Below are positions 18,416 to 29,400 of a DNA stretch of 64,000 bases, in pieces. The notes below the pieces were generated by a model, which did not search any database, was not told the origin of the DNA, and saw only the letters and a program-made list of their open reading frames with translations. The first letter of the stretch is position 1, and each line of letters starts with the position of its first letter. The position numbers and the translations under genes were made by a program. The stretch comes from Farysia itapuensis (taxonomy: Eukaryota > Basidiomycota > Ustilaginomycetes > Ustilaginales > Ustilaginaceae): contig JALBYC010000039.1 of NCBI GenBank assembly GCA_023212645.1, positions 28,232 to 92,231 on the forward strand, written 5' to 3'.

Positions 18416-19232
18416 CTATGTGCGCGTGCGTGCGAGTAGGGCAGCCTGTTTCTCGAGCGCTAGCACTTGTTCGTCCAGTGCTAAGAAGATCTGCGATGTG
18501 GTTGTTGTCTGAAGAGATGCGCGATCAGTCATTGCTTTGTGGTAGAGCGGCGGTCAATTGCGGACACTTACCACTTCGTTGTACTGGGTGACTAGCCTGA
18601 GCAGCCGCTGTTGGGTGGCTTCGAAGCTCGATGTTGCTTCTGGAGGTTGCTCGGTCTGCGATATGTTCTGTAGTTGGGGTGTAAGGGAGGTGATTGTGCC
18701 TGTCATGCGAGGAAGGAGGGAGAGGGTTAGAGCGAGGTTCCCGCGCTGGTCAGTGCCCCTCCCGTTAGAACGTACGTTGGAGTTGCTTGTTCCCGCCATC
18801 ATTGGACGCGCCAAGCACGTCTCTTTGATTGACGAGCGTCTCGATCTTGCCCAGATCATCAGCGGCAGAGACAATCTCCGGGTACATGGTCAGCAAGTAG
18901 TGCACTTTCGTCAAGTCGTCCCACATCCCCACGCCGGCGAGGGGCAAGGAAGACGAAGAAGAGGCGCCACCACGTGGATGTAGCATCTCGGCGTTGTCCT
19001 CCCACGATTCGATGAAGCGTCGTACGGATTTGTTCTCCCGCTCGACGTCTTTCAGCCCTGCGAGCACTGCCGAAACCCTCGCCAGGATCGAGCTGCTGCC
19101 ACTGCTGCTGCTACCGACCGGCTGTAGCGGGTCGCTACCGTACACGGCGTGTGAGACATGCTGCATGCGGAGCGCTAGACTCATGATTGGAGTCAGAGGC
19201 GTTCTTTCTGTGCTACTTGGGTCTGTCATCAT
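18416..19232 (-). CDS. Dynactin p22/p24-like subunit (three exons)
   Basis: The gene is broken into three exons that I reconstructed from splice sites: 18776-19232, 18572-18699 and 18416-18508, joined in frame to 225 residues. Intron 1 (GTACGT..GACAG, 76 nt) contains a CTCTAAC branch-like site; intron 2 (GTAAGT..TTCAG, 63 nt) also has consensus ends. The protein is largely helical: LALRMQHVSHAVYGSDPL near the start, KDVERENKSVRRFIESWED, then a long helical C-terminus ending in FLALDEQVLALEKQAALLAR. This pattern and length fit the dynactin shoulder subunit p22/p24 (DCTN3), which helps dynein move cargo on microtubules. The assignment is moderate; another small coiled-coil protein is possible. 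Confidence 0.62.
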
Positions 19233-19350
19233 CGAAGTGGTTCACCAAGTAACACACATCACAACGCGCCAATCAACTCTTCCTTCAGCCATATTTAATC
19301 ACGCGAATATCGAGACTCATTTTTACGAGACTTATTTCAGTAACGCAAAA

Positions 19351-22300
19351 TTACAAGACACCCTCGGTGAGTCTCTGGTACATATCGTACAGTCTAGTGA
19401 ATGCCGATCCGGCCGAGTTCAAGATAAGCTTGTCTACGAACTCGTCGCACTGCGTCTGACTGAGAGCTAGTTGGAAGCGATCGCGCAAGTTGGCAGCCGT
19501 GAGGTCTCCCAGGGCGAAACAGGGCAGTTTCGAGTCTTTGGCCATCAACTCGACCAGCATGATAATCCGTTCGGCGTGCTTGCGCACATCGCGGAATCCC
19601 GACCGCATGAGGTTCTTGAACTCGTCAAAGTGCGGACCCTCGAGTCCACCCAGAATGTCGATGTACTCTTGCGGCATCTTGAACGGCGCCGCTTCAAATC
19701 CAACGCCGCCGGGAGAGATCCCAAGCATAAAGCCAAAATCGATGTGGATCAGCCTGCCCTCGCCATCGACGAGAATGTTGCCGTTGTGACGGTCCTTGAT
19801 CTGCAGCAGGTACGATATGATTGAGTAGGCGGCCAGACTTTCAATGAAATGCTTGCGTGCGCGTGCAAATCTGGACGAAGTGGGTGGACCATAAAGCGTG
19901 AGGAAATGGTCGTATAGCGTGTAGCTCGAGCTTTCTGCTGCATCCATACGTGAGTAGGCCTCTTTCTTGACAGAATGAATCGAGACTGCGTCGGTGATGG
20001 TCTCCATCAGGCCTGAGCTCTCTGACGTGACAAGAATGCGAAAGTACCGCACCCAGCATCGGCTCTTGGTCTCTTGCCAGATCTTGCCGAATTCATTGAT
20101 GAGCTGGACGGCCAGCTGTTCTTGCCGCAGGTCTGCACCCGTCTTGACGATCACGGAAAACACGTCCCAGTTGGCCAGATGGCCGTAGGGGGATGATGCG
20201 CGAATGCGTCGCTTCTTGGACGCCCACGACTCGCTGAACATGGCTGCGCTCGGGTCGTCCTTGTTGACTGCGCGAAGCACCGCCTCCTCGTCTTCCGAGT
20301 TGGCATTGTGCTTTGTCGAGCGCGATGGGCGGGTAGCTGACACGCTTTGACCACCAGCCTTCATACGGCGCATACGCTCTTCCTCGAGCGACATCATTTC
20401 CTGCATGATGCGTTGGCGGATGGCTTCTGTCTCGGAGTGGACGAGACGAGCGTTGACACCGGCACCCCCTCCTCCACCCATTGGGATCAGGGCGTTTAGG
20501 GCCGAAGACGCTTTTGTATTGATGTGGGTACTGACGCCAGCCGTACCCTGGCCTATCTCTGCTTTTGTCCCCGCACCTCCACCTACAGCGTCTTGGGCGT
20601 TGGCCGTGCCAGTCGATGACCCGTACCAGTTGGTCGGAACAATCCACGAGCTCCACCCACCTTGCGCGTTAGACCCGACATTCGGACCGTAATTGACAAT
20701 TGCCTGCGCTTTGGTAGCGTTGCTCGACTTGTTCAGCTGCGACAGCATGATCGCAGCCGTACGCATGCGCTGTGCATACTCGTCCAAGGAAAATTCTTTC
20801 ACCGCGGGCGTCTGCGAGGACACGTCGCCCTGTGCTGACTGTTGCGCTGGTCGAGGCGGTGGAAGCTTTGCCGACGTCTTGCGCTGCTGTGTCTGCTCGG
20901 CAGACGTCCATGCAGCTGCATCGTGGAGTTTGTTCCGGTATGCGAGATCCTCCTCGTCAGACGAGGTTGATTCGGCTTCATGGCCAAAAGCGGCAAGGTC
21001 TGAGCCGTAGGCCTGCTCGGTCAGATCAATCTCCTCTTCGTCATCTGCGGGCACAATTGGCGGTACTTGCTGCATGGGGGACGACGTTCTGTCTAATGAA
21101 CCGCGACGCGTTAGAGCTGGAGTATGCGGCTGCGACATTGGTGTGGCATGGCCGGACGCCGTCACTCCGTTGAGAGCAGCTTCTCTGTCAGAAAGCTGTC
21201 TGGCCGAATCATGTGCCAAAGACTCGTCGGCACTAGTCGTGCCGTCTTGCAGCGTCGAGTTGTGTACGGCGGCAATCTTGCGCCACCGAACGTCTTCTTC
21301 CGTTACAAGCCGACGTAGAGTCTCCCGGTTCTGTCTTCGTTCCGGGTCAAAGTCAAGGTCGTTATTCAATACCTCCACGTGCAGCAAATACGGCACTCTG
21401 TCGGCAGAGTTTAGAACGACGGCTTCACTTGGATTGATGCGGACCACTTTGTGATGGCGCCCTGTTCCGCTGGCTTTGCCTTGTTCGTGTGCTTTTGCGT
21501 GATCTCTATCGTCGGCTGTGCACCATAGCGGGAAGCAGACATCTGAAGGTAATTTGTGGTTCAGCGCTGTCAGCTCTGCTCGAAGCGCTGACAAGCGAGC
21601 AGGTTTGGGTATGAGCAGCAGCCGGGCGGAAATGTCCTGCAGCGAAAGAATGAATTGCGTCTGTACCTTGCAGTAATTGGAGCGCAAAAGTCTAGAGCGC
21701 GCCTCGGTGTCGTACAATGCCAGGATGGCTTCGGTTTGAGAAGCCGATTCTGACAGCGTTGCGGAAGATGCAAACACAGAAGCGACACCACCGTGCGTAC
21801 CTCTGCTTAGCGCCAAGTTGGGAACGGAGCGCGACAAGGCGACCTGCTGACCGAAGGTAAGCTGTCGGTGCTTCTGGGGTGACCATGGCGGTGGAGCTTT
21901 GGGCGCGGTACCCTTCTTGGGCGTGCCATTCTTGTTACTGCTCGATTCGGCAGGGTGAATAGATATCAAAGATTGCCCGTCCAGACCTTGCCCAAAGGCT
22001 TCGCCCACAGCCGCGGCAGCCTTGTCCCTAAAATCGGTGAAGCCGGCACTGAAACCAGCTGCGAAAGTGCTAAAGGAATTCTTCTGTTTGTCATTAGCGG
22101 GCAAAGAGCCGCCGGATGTGATTTCGCTCGAAGACGATATTGGAGCTGTTGGCTTGTCTTTGGGTGGTGGAAGCGGTGCTGAATCAGACCAACCCATGGA
22201 AGCTGAGGTTTTCTTAGCTAGTGAGCCTGCGAAGGATGTTAGCGCGGAGGGTTGCGATGCTGGTTGTGGATGTGCAGAAGGGCTTTTTGGCAAGGAGTCG

Positions 22301-23040
22301 TTGTCTGAGCTTTCACCACCATCATCGTCATGATCGTGAACAGAGGTGGGGACGTCATCGTCGTTGTCATCATTGTCCGTGGCTCTGGCGGCATATGCGC
22401 TGCCGACAGAATCGGGCTTCTTCCTAGCCTGCTCTATTGCAATACTGCCAGAAGCCTCAGCAAGCTTGGGCATGCCTGGCACACTGGCAAGAACGGACCC
22501 AATGCCGACAATATTGGCAATCGGATTGAAGGGTGACACTTTCTCTCTGAAAAGCCCGCTGGCTAACAGCAATCTGTCGACCAGAGTGACTGGTGTTGGT
22601 GATGAGCCGGCTGATGCGACAAGGTCGTTTGAGCTAACGTAGCCAGGCTTGAAGCTGGTAAGCGGATCATCGAAGAGGATGCGTTGGCACTGGTTGAAGA
22701 CTCGATGGCAGATGTGAAACGAGGCAGTGTGCGGATTTGACGAGAGATCCGAGAGAGCAGCTTGAAAGTACCAGAGAGTCAAAAGTGCAACATGGACTGA
22801 CTCGGTACATCTGCGCAGCACGAATGATTCGAGCGCTCTTGATTCGGACGGCTTGGTGATGAGAAGATGGCAAAGCTGCGGCCAGTACAGCTCGACTTCT
22901 TGCGAAGGAAAGGCGGTCTCGAGCTGAGTGACGAGGTAGTATGTGATGCCAATGTTGTCAGAGTAGGTGCGCAGGTAGGAGAGGGCGAGATGAGGCGAAA
23001 AGTAGTCCGAGTGAAACAGCCGGAGCAAGAGGCTGGCCAT
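19351..23040 (-). CDS. PIK1: Phosphatidylinositol 4-kinase PIK1 (type III beta)
   Basis: A 1229-residue single-exon protein. PIK1 makes PI4P at the Golgi and nucleus for secretion. The N-terminal lipid-kinase-unique helical region (about 1-180: LLLRLFHSDYFSPHLALSYLRTYSDNIGITYYL..) is followed by disordered Ser-rich linkers and the PI3/4-kinase domain (about 945-1215). Kinase landmarks: DLRQEQLAVQLINEF, QIKDRHNGNILVDGEG with catalytic DRHNGN (about 1083), and HIDFGFMLGISPGG with the DFG equivalent (about 1098). The C-terminal RDRFQLALSQTQCDEFVDKLI block is typical of PI4K beta rather than STT4. It diverges from TRA1 across 458 bp and is tandem with the dynactin-like gene. Confidence 0.93.
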   Translation of the reverse strand: MASLLLRLFHSDYFSPHLALSYLRTYSDNIGITYYLVTQLETAFPSQEVELYWPQLCHLLITKPSESRALESFVLRRCTESVHVALLTLWYFQAALSDLSSNPHTASFHICHRVFNQCQRILFDDPLTSFKPGYVSSNDLVASAGSSPTPVTLVDRLLLASGLFREKVSPFNPIANIVGIGSVLASVPGMPKLAEASGSIAIEQARKKPDSVGSAYAARATDNDDNDDDVPTSVHDHDDDGGESSDNDSLPKSPSAHPQPASQPSALTSFAGSLAKKTSASMGWSDSAPLPPPKDKPTAPISSSSEITSGGSLPANDKQKNSFSTFAAGFSAGFTDFRDKAAAAVGEAFGQGLDGQSLISIHPAESSSNKNGTPKKGTAPKAPPPWSPQKHRQLTFGQQVALSRSVPNLALSRGTHGGVASVFASSATLSESASQTEAILALYDTEARSRLLRSNYCKVQTQFILSLQDISARLLLIPKPARLSALRAELTALNHKLPSDVCFPLWCTADDRDHAKAHEQGKASGTGRHHKVVRINPSEAVVLNSADRVPYLLHVEVLNNDLDFDPERRQNRETLRRLVTEEDVRWRKIAAVHNSTLQDGTTSADESLAHDSARQLSDREAALNGVTASGHATPMSQPHTPALTRRGSLDRTSSPMQQVPPIVPADDEEEIDLTEQAYGSDLAAFGHEAESTSSDEEDLAYRNKLHDAAAWTSAEQTQQRKTSAKLPPPRPAQQSAQGDVSSQTPAVKEFSLDEYAQRMRTAAIMLSQLNKSSNATKAQAIVNYGPNVGSNAQGGWSSWIVPTNWYGSSTGTANAQDAVGGGAGTKAEIGQGTAGVSTHINTKASSALNALIPMGGGGGAGVNARLVHSETEAIRQRIMQEMMSLEEERMRRMKAGGQSVSATRPSRSTKHNANSEDEEAVLRAVNKDDPSAAMFSESWASKKRRIRASSPYGHLANWDVFSVIVKTGADLRQEQLAVQLINEFGKIWQETKSRCWVRYFRILVTSESSGLMETITDAVSIHSVKKEAYSRMDAAESSSYTLYDHFLTLYGPPTSSRFARARKHFIESLAAYSIISYLLQIKDRHNGNILVDGEGRLIHIDFGFMLGISPGGVGFEAAPFKMPQEYIDILGGLEGPHFDEFKNLMRSGFRDVRKHAERIIMLVELMAKDSKLPCFALGDLTAANLRDRFQLALSQTQCDEFVDKLILNSAGSAFTRLYDMYQRLTEGVL

Positions 23041-23498
23041 CTTTCCGACTCTTGAGCAGCAGCGACGTACGCTCTACCACCAAGAGGGACGAGACGCAGC
23101 AGCAGCAAGCGTAACCAACACCAAGTACCCCCACACGTCACTCATACACACCCACCGTGCTGGTCCTTCTCGGATATCGGCTTTCAAACTCTGTCGTGCG
23201 AATCATAAAAGCAAGAAGAAGGTAAAGTCACGTGACAGAATGGGCCTTTGGGATACCCTTTGCGCGACTCCAAGTCAGAAATGTAGGACCCCCCTCACCC
23301 ACAGGTGTGCAAGGTGTCAAAGACTGCTGCATCCACTCCACCCTGGAAGCTTGGTATAGCGCGTCACCATCGACCCTGTCAGACGCTTTCGTGCTCCCTG
23401 AATCGAGCCGAGCGTGTACCACCCGACAAAGCACCTCCTACCTCGTGGTTGTACAGAACACTCTGGCTGCACCCACTTGGACGCGTGGTTGAGCCAAG
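23041..23498. promoter_or_regulatory. Divergent promoter region of PIK1 and TRA1
   Basis: 458 bp between two outward-facing start codons. Short CA/CT-rich stretches (about 23130-23160) are present near the PIK1 side. I see no TATA box and no supported ORF; small ORFs here overlap on both strands without domains. Confidence 0.4.
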
Positions 23499-26400
23499 AT
23501 GGCTGCCACACCAGATGCCTCGTCTCGCCGTTCTGTGCCAGATGTCGAGCAAATCTCCGCAAAATTGATCAATGGTGCAACAGGTAGGTGTTGAAATCTT
23601 TGACCTTTCTCATACACTTAGATGCTGACCTCGCCGTGATCTCACTTGTGCAGATACCAAGACCAAACTGACGATTGCGTTCGAGCTCAAGGAACTACTC
23701 GACGTGTTCCAGAATCTCGACTATGCCCTGTTTCTTAAGCACGTCGTTCCCGCCTTTGTCTCGGTACTCGACTCCATACCCTGCAGCTTCACGTCAGATG
23801 CTCCAGAACAGCGCCTTCGCCATGTCGTTCTAGAGACCACACATCGCATGCCTCAGCTCGAGTTGCTCAAACCATACGCCGACAGTCTCATGACCGCGAT
23901 GCTTAGTGTGCTGCGCGACGACAACGAGGACAATGCCGTTCTCGCGCTCAAAGTCATCATCGACTTGCACAGATCATTCAAGGCTGTTTTGCAAGACCAA
24001 GTCCAGCCCTTTCTTGAGCTGGTCAAGAAGCTCTATACCAACATGCAGAACACGGTCGAGCAGGCCTTTGAGTCGGATGCCTCTCAATCCTTGCTCTCAG
24101 CTCCTTCAACAGAAACGTCGGCAACGTCTCCGGCTAACGCAGCGACGGATGCTTCCTCTAGCGACTCAGCCAATGCCACTTCGACAGCAGTGACCTCTAC
24201 AGCCGCGTCAAAGACGCTGCCGAAGTCCATGTCCAGCTTCAAGGTCCTGACAGAGTGTCCTATTGTGATCGTTCTCATCTTCCAGAGCTATCGAGCCGTG
24301 GTACCACAAGCCATCAACGTTTTTGTGCCCCTCATTGTAGAGAACTGTCTGTCTTTACAGGCCAAGCCACAGCGAGAGGCTCACGAGGCCGCAAAGGCCA
24401 AGGACGAAATCTTTGTTGGCGTCGCGCCAGGCATCAAGAATCGCGCGCTCTACACCGACATGATTGTCGCGCAGGTTAAGACCATGTCTTTCCTCGCATA
24501 CGTCTTGCGCGGATCTGCGCCCGTCATGCGCCCCTTTGCACATGTATTGCCCGAGATCAGCGTTCGCTTGCTCAAAGATTGTCCACCAGAGGCCTCCGCT
24601 ACACGCAAGGAGCTTCTTGTAGCGACCCGACACGTTCTTTCCACTGAATACCGCGCGCACTTTGTTGGCCAAATCAACACGCTTCTGCACGAGCGTGTGC
24701 TCATAGGTACTGGTGTCACTTCGCACGAGACGCAGAGACCGTTGGCGATCAGTATGCTGGCTGATCTCGTCCACCACGTGCGTCAGGAGCTGTCTCCCGC
24801 CCAGCTCGTCAGTGTCGTTTCAATTCACTCGCAGATTCTCCACGATGCTACACTCGCACCAAGCATTCAGACAATGTGCGTCAAGCTGCTTCTCAATCTT
24901 GTCGAGACTATCTTGACAAAATACCCCGACGGAGCCACACAGACCCTGGCAGGCATCCTGGATGTCTTTGTCGAAAAGCTGTCGAGCTTACATCGTCTTA
25001 GAGCTGATGCTGACTGCATCCGCCAGCATCGAGAGAACGTCAACAAGATCCACAGTATTGATGCTGTCGATATCGAGAAGGCCAAGCCGATCCAGGCAGC
25101 TGCCACTATGCTCGACACTGCAGGCGATCCACTCAAAGATGCTCGCTTTCTGTTCCGCAACATACTATTTGGGTTCAAGACTTTGATCCCGGTCTTGCGT
25201 CACCGCAATGCTGCCTACCCAGATGGCGCGACTGCTGGCAGGCTTCTCGTCGATGGAGTCAAATGCTGGTCTCTTCACGAAGATCGCGATGGTCGCGAGG
25301 AGAAAGAGGTTCTCGATCTTTTTACCACCGTCTTTATTGATCTCGAGCCGCAAATCTTCCACGAGGTCTTCACGACGCACATGCCATTCCTCTTTGAAGA
25401 GATGCTCAATGCACCCACGTTGCTTGGTATTCCGCAAAACCTACTCAGCAATGATGCAGTCTCGAAACGATTCGTCGGCATCTTGCTGCGCTTCCTTGTG
25501 GACCGACTAGAGGAACTCGGTCGCTCAGACAAGAAGCATGCCTCAATCAGCCTGAGGCTCTTCAAGATGGCCTTCATGGCCGTGACCATCTTCCCAGAGG
25601 AAAACGAAGTGGTGCTTCAGCCTCACCTCAGCCATCTCATCATGGAGTCCATGAAGCTTGCGAGTAAGGCTGCTGAACCTACCAATTATTTCTTGTTGCT
25701 ACGAGCGCTTTTCCGTAGCATAGGAGGTGGCCGCTTCGAATTGCTGTACAAGGATGTGTTGCCATTGTTGCCTGTCTTGCTGGAGAACCTCAACGCTTTG
25801 CTCAATGCTGCGGAGCCAAGTCGCCGAGAAGTTTTCGTGGATCTCTGCTTGACGGTCCCCGTGCGACTCAGCGTGCTGTTGCCGTACCTCGGCTATCTGA
25901 TGAAGCCACTCGTGCTCGCTTTGCAATCGTCCACCGAACTCGTCAGCCAGGGTCTGCGTACACTTGAGCTTTGCATCGACAACCTAACCCAAGAGTTCTT
26001 GGATCCGATCATGGCACCGTATGCGCAAGACATCATGGCTGCACTATGGCGCCACCTTCAACCATTGCCGCACAACCATCAGCATTCGCACACCACTATG
26101 CGTATCTTGGGCAAAATGGGCGGACGGAATCGTAAACTTCTGCAGAATGCGCCGCGTCTCAACTACAATTCTCACAAGACGCCTACCTTTCCGATCCACT
26201 TCGATGGCAAGACACAATCAATGACCTTGACCCCGATCACAGAGCTTGCATTGGCCAACATCCGACGTAGTGATCCTTACTACCGCAAGCATGCATTTGA
26301 ACTGCTGCGTCACACCGCCGCTCTCTTTCTAGACGGAACACTGATGGACACGGATCGAGAGACCATCTTTGGACGTCTGATCAAAGGCCTCTTTGACGCA

Positions 26401-29400
26401 ACACGTGCTGAAGACCTTCGTGACGAGGCAACACAATTCCTGTTTGGCATCTGCAAGCACGTCTTCCATGCCGAGATCAAACGCGACATGCCTTCCACTG
26501 GTGGTGGCTCGAGTCGACACTTGTGGCCGATGACTACGTCGCTTCTTGAGGGTCTCACCAATGCTCTGGCACTCAACGAAGCCGGAAACGACCCTGCCCC
26601 ACTCATTGAGTTGCAGCTGCAGATCATCCGAGAATTCTTGTCAACGTGCGAAAAGGTCCCGGCGACGCGTCCTGATTTAGGACACATTGTCATGCATTCG
26701 TTTGCGAGCAAATTCTGTTCGCAGTGCTATGAACAGCTCTGGCAGCGCAAGACTGGTGGCTGGCTCGGCGTTGATATGCTGGTGCGTCAAGCAGATTTGG
26801 GCCAGGTTTGGGTGCGGGATCATCAGCTCGAGATCGTTCGAGCGCTATTGTTCATGCTCAAGGACATGCCAAATGACCCACCGGGTAATATCGACGAAGT
26901 CAGCGAGACGTTACTCCAAGTCATTCGCCAGGCCTATACGGTCAAGATTCCAAGCGCGGACGGCAAACCTGAGCCACCAGTTCCGGATCGTCCGAGTCAT
27001 TTGACCTACTTGATCGGTATCCTGGTCCCCGAACTTTCTAGCTCGAACGCAACCGTGCGTACGACAACGCAAACCTCGTTCAAGCTGCTCTCTGAGCTTC
27101 GAAACTGTACAGTTACCGAGCTTCTGACTCCGCAAAAGGATCGGCTTCTGCAACCTATTTTCACCAAGCCGCTCCGCGCGCTTCCGTTCGGTATGCAAAT
27201 TGGTCACATTGATGCCATCACGTTTGCGCTAAATTTGTCACCACCTTTGCCCGAGTTCAACGAGGAGCTTTACCGTGTTCTGACAGAAGCTCTGGCCTTG
27301 GCCGACGCGGATGACCAAGCCCTGGTTGGCAGAACATCATTGTACAAGAACATGATTGCGGTCACGAAGCTACGCGTTGTTGCGATTCGCTTGCTGTCGT
27401 CTGCTATGGCATGTGGCGACTTCTTATCGACGAAGCACACCCAGATGCGCATGAAGATCATCTCGGTTTACTTCAAAAGCCTCTACTCCAAGAGCGAAGA
27501 AGTCGTTCAGGTGGCGTATGAATCGCTCAAGACAGTCTTGAGCCAGCAGAGCAAGCTACCCAAGGACTTACTGCAGAGCGGTCTGCGCCCTATCTTGATG
27601 ACGCTCGCCGACAGAAACCGTCTGACTGCATCTGGTCTGGAAGGTCTCGCGCGACTTTTGCAGCTGCTTACCAATTACTTTAAGGTTGAGATCGGAACCA
27701 AATTGCTGGACCATTTGACGAGTCTAGCCGAGCCAGGAATCTTGCTCCGTGCAGCTGCTGGATCGTTACGAGACAACGAACAGATCAAGACTTTGGTTGC
27801 CATCGTCAATGTGTTCCGCTTGCTGCCTGAAGCGTCCTTCCAGTTCCTGCCTCGTTTGACGACAGTCGTTGCAGAGATCGAGTCGCAGTTGCGACGATCT
27901 GGACCCACGCCCTTCACCAAGCCCTTGACGCTCTTCTTGAACCGGTTCGCTGAGAAGGCTATCACCTACTTTTTCGAAGGTGACAAGTTGAGCAACCCCA
28001 AATTCCTTCGGGTCGTCGAGTTGTCTCTGGCTTCGGATGATGGGCCAGAATTGCGATCACAAGTGACTGCAGGACGAGAAAAGTTCCTATACCCACTTTT
28101 CACCAACGACGCTACTGCTGCACAAGTCGAAGCTGGCCTCGGCATTGTCCAACAACTGGTGAAGCGCGATCCTAAGTGGCTTGTAACCAACAAGGACATC
28201 TTTGAGAAGCTGATTGCACTCTGGCAGACACCGAACAGTAGCGCGCGGCGTCGTGCAGAAGCCGACGCAAAGACTGACACTGCAAGCGAATCCACATCTA
28301 CCGCCGTCACGACGACGGCGAATGCAGCTACGCCTGCCACACCAGTCACACCTATCATCCGCAACATTCACGAAAGCAAGCAGCTGTTGGAGCTGTTCCT
28401 CTCGTACCTCAGAGAAGAACCTCATGTTGAGGCATACATTGCGATCCTTGACGCGTATACATACAAGGTTGCTTTCGACTTGACTTTCGTGACTCGCTTC
28501 GTCTATGACAATCTCTGCGTAGGAGCGAGTATTGACTTCAAAAAGCAGATTTTTGCTCGTTTCTTAACCTTGTTCGAGGACAAGGACGCTAGTCAAGAGC
28601 TCAAGACATATGCTCTGAGGATCATCATCAATCCTATGCTGCTTGCTTCGTACGGACCGCAATCCGAGCCAGTAGCAGTGAATGTCGAGACTGCTGCAAA
28701 GAACGCAAAGGGCCAGTCTGCCGGTGAAAGCAAAGACGATGAAGCAATGGAAGACGCAGGCACCGACGCTCAAACGGACGGATCTGATAGCAAGAAAGAC
28801 GCTAAAGGAGCCAGGCGCAAAAGCGAATCCGAAAAGAGCAAAGCTAGTGACAATGCTTCTGCATCTGACGAAAGCGACAAAGCTGCATCAGCAGCCCAAG
28901 TTGGCAGTGTTAAAGCTGAAGTGATCGACGCCGAGCTGGTCAACGAAATCGTCAATCGAATGTGGAAGCCATTCCAGACTCCGAAGGCTAATGAGCTCTG
29001 CTCTGACGACGGTCTGCGCATCGAGCTTCTGCATATGTCGACGATGATTCTTGAGCACTGCTCGGATCATCTCGCACCGCACGGACAACTGAAAAAGGAC
29101 ACAATCAAGTTCGGGTGGGCAAATTTGACTGCCGAAGATGTCACCGTGAAAAACGTAGCGTACATTTTCATTGCACGTTTCCTCGAAGTCTTCGAAAGCC
29201 CGATCAAGATCGTCGGTCAGGTTTACTTTGGGCTTCTGCGGGCCCATCAGTCCGAAGGTCGCGGCATGGTCAAGAAGGCTCTTGACATTCTGGTTCCTGC
29301 CTTGCCTAAGCGGGCCGGTGCGAGCGAGCCTGGACAGGCGCCACAATGGGCTAAGTGGACCAAGCGACAGCTCATTGACGAAGGCCATAACGTCAGCCAG

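Noticed and set aside
18745..18775. A 30-nt intron in the dynactin-like gene
   Set aside because: GTACGT..ACCAG gives a frame shift and is too short; the longer intron ending GACAG at 18700 restores frame and includes a branch-like CTAAC.
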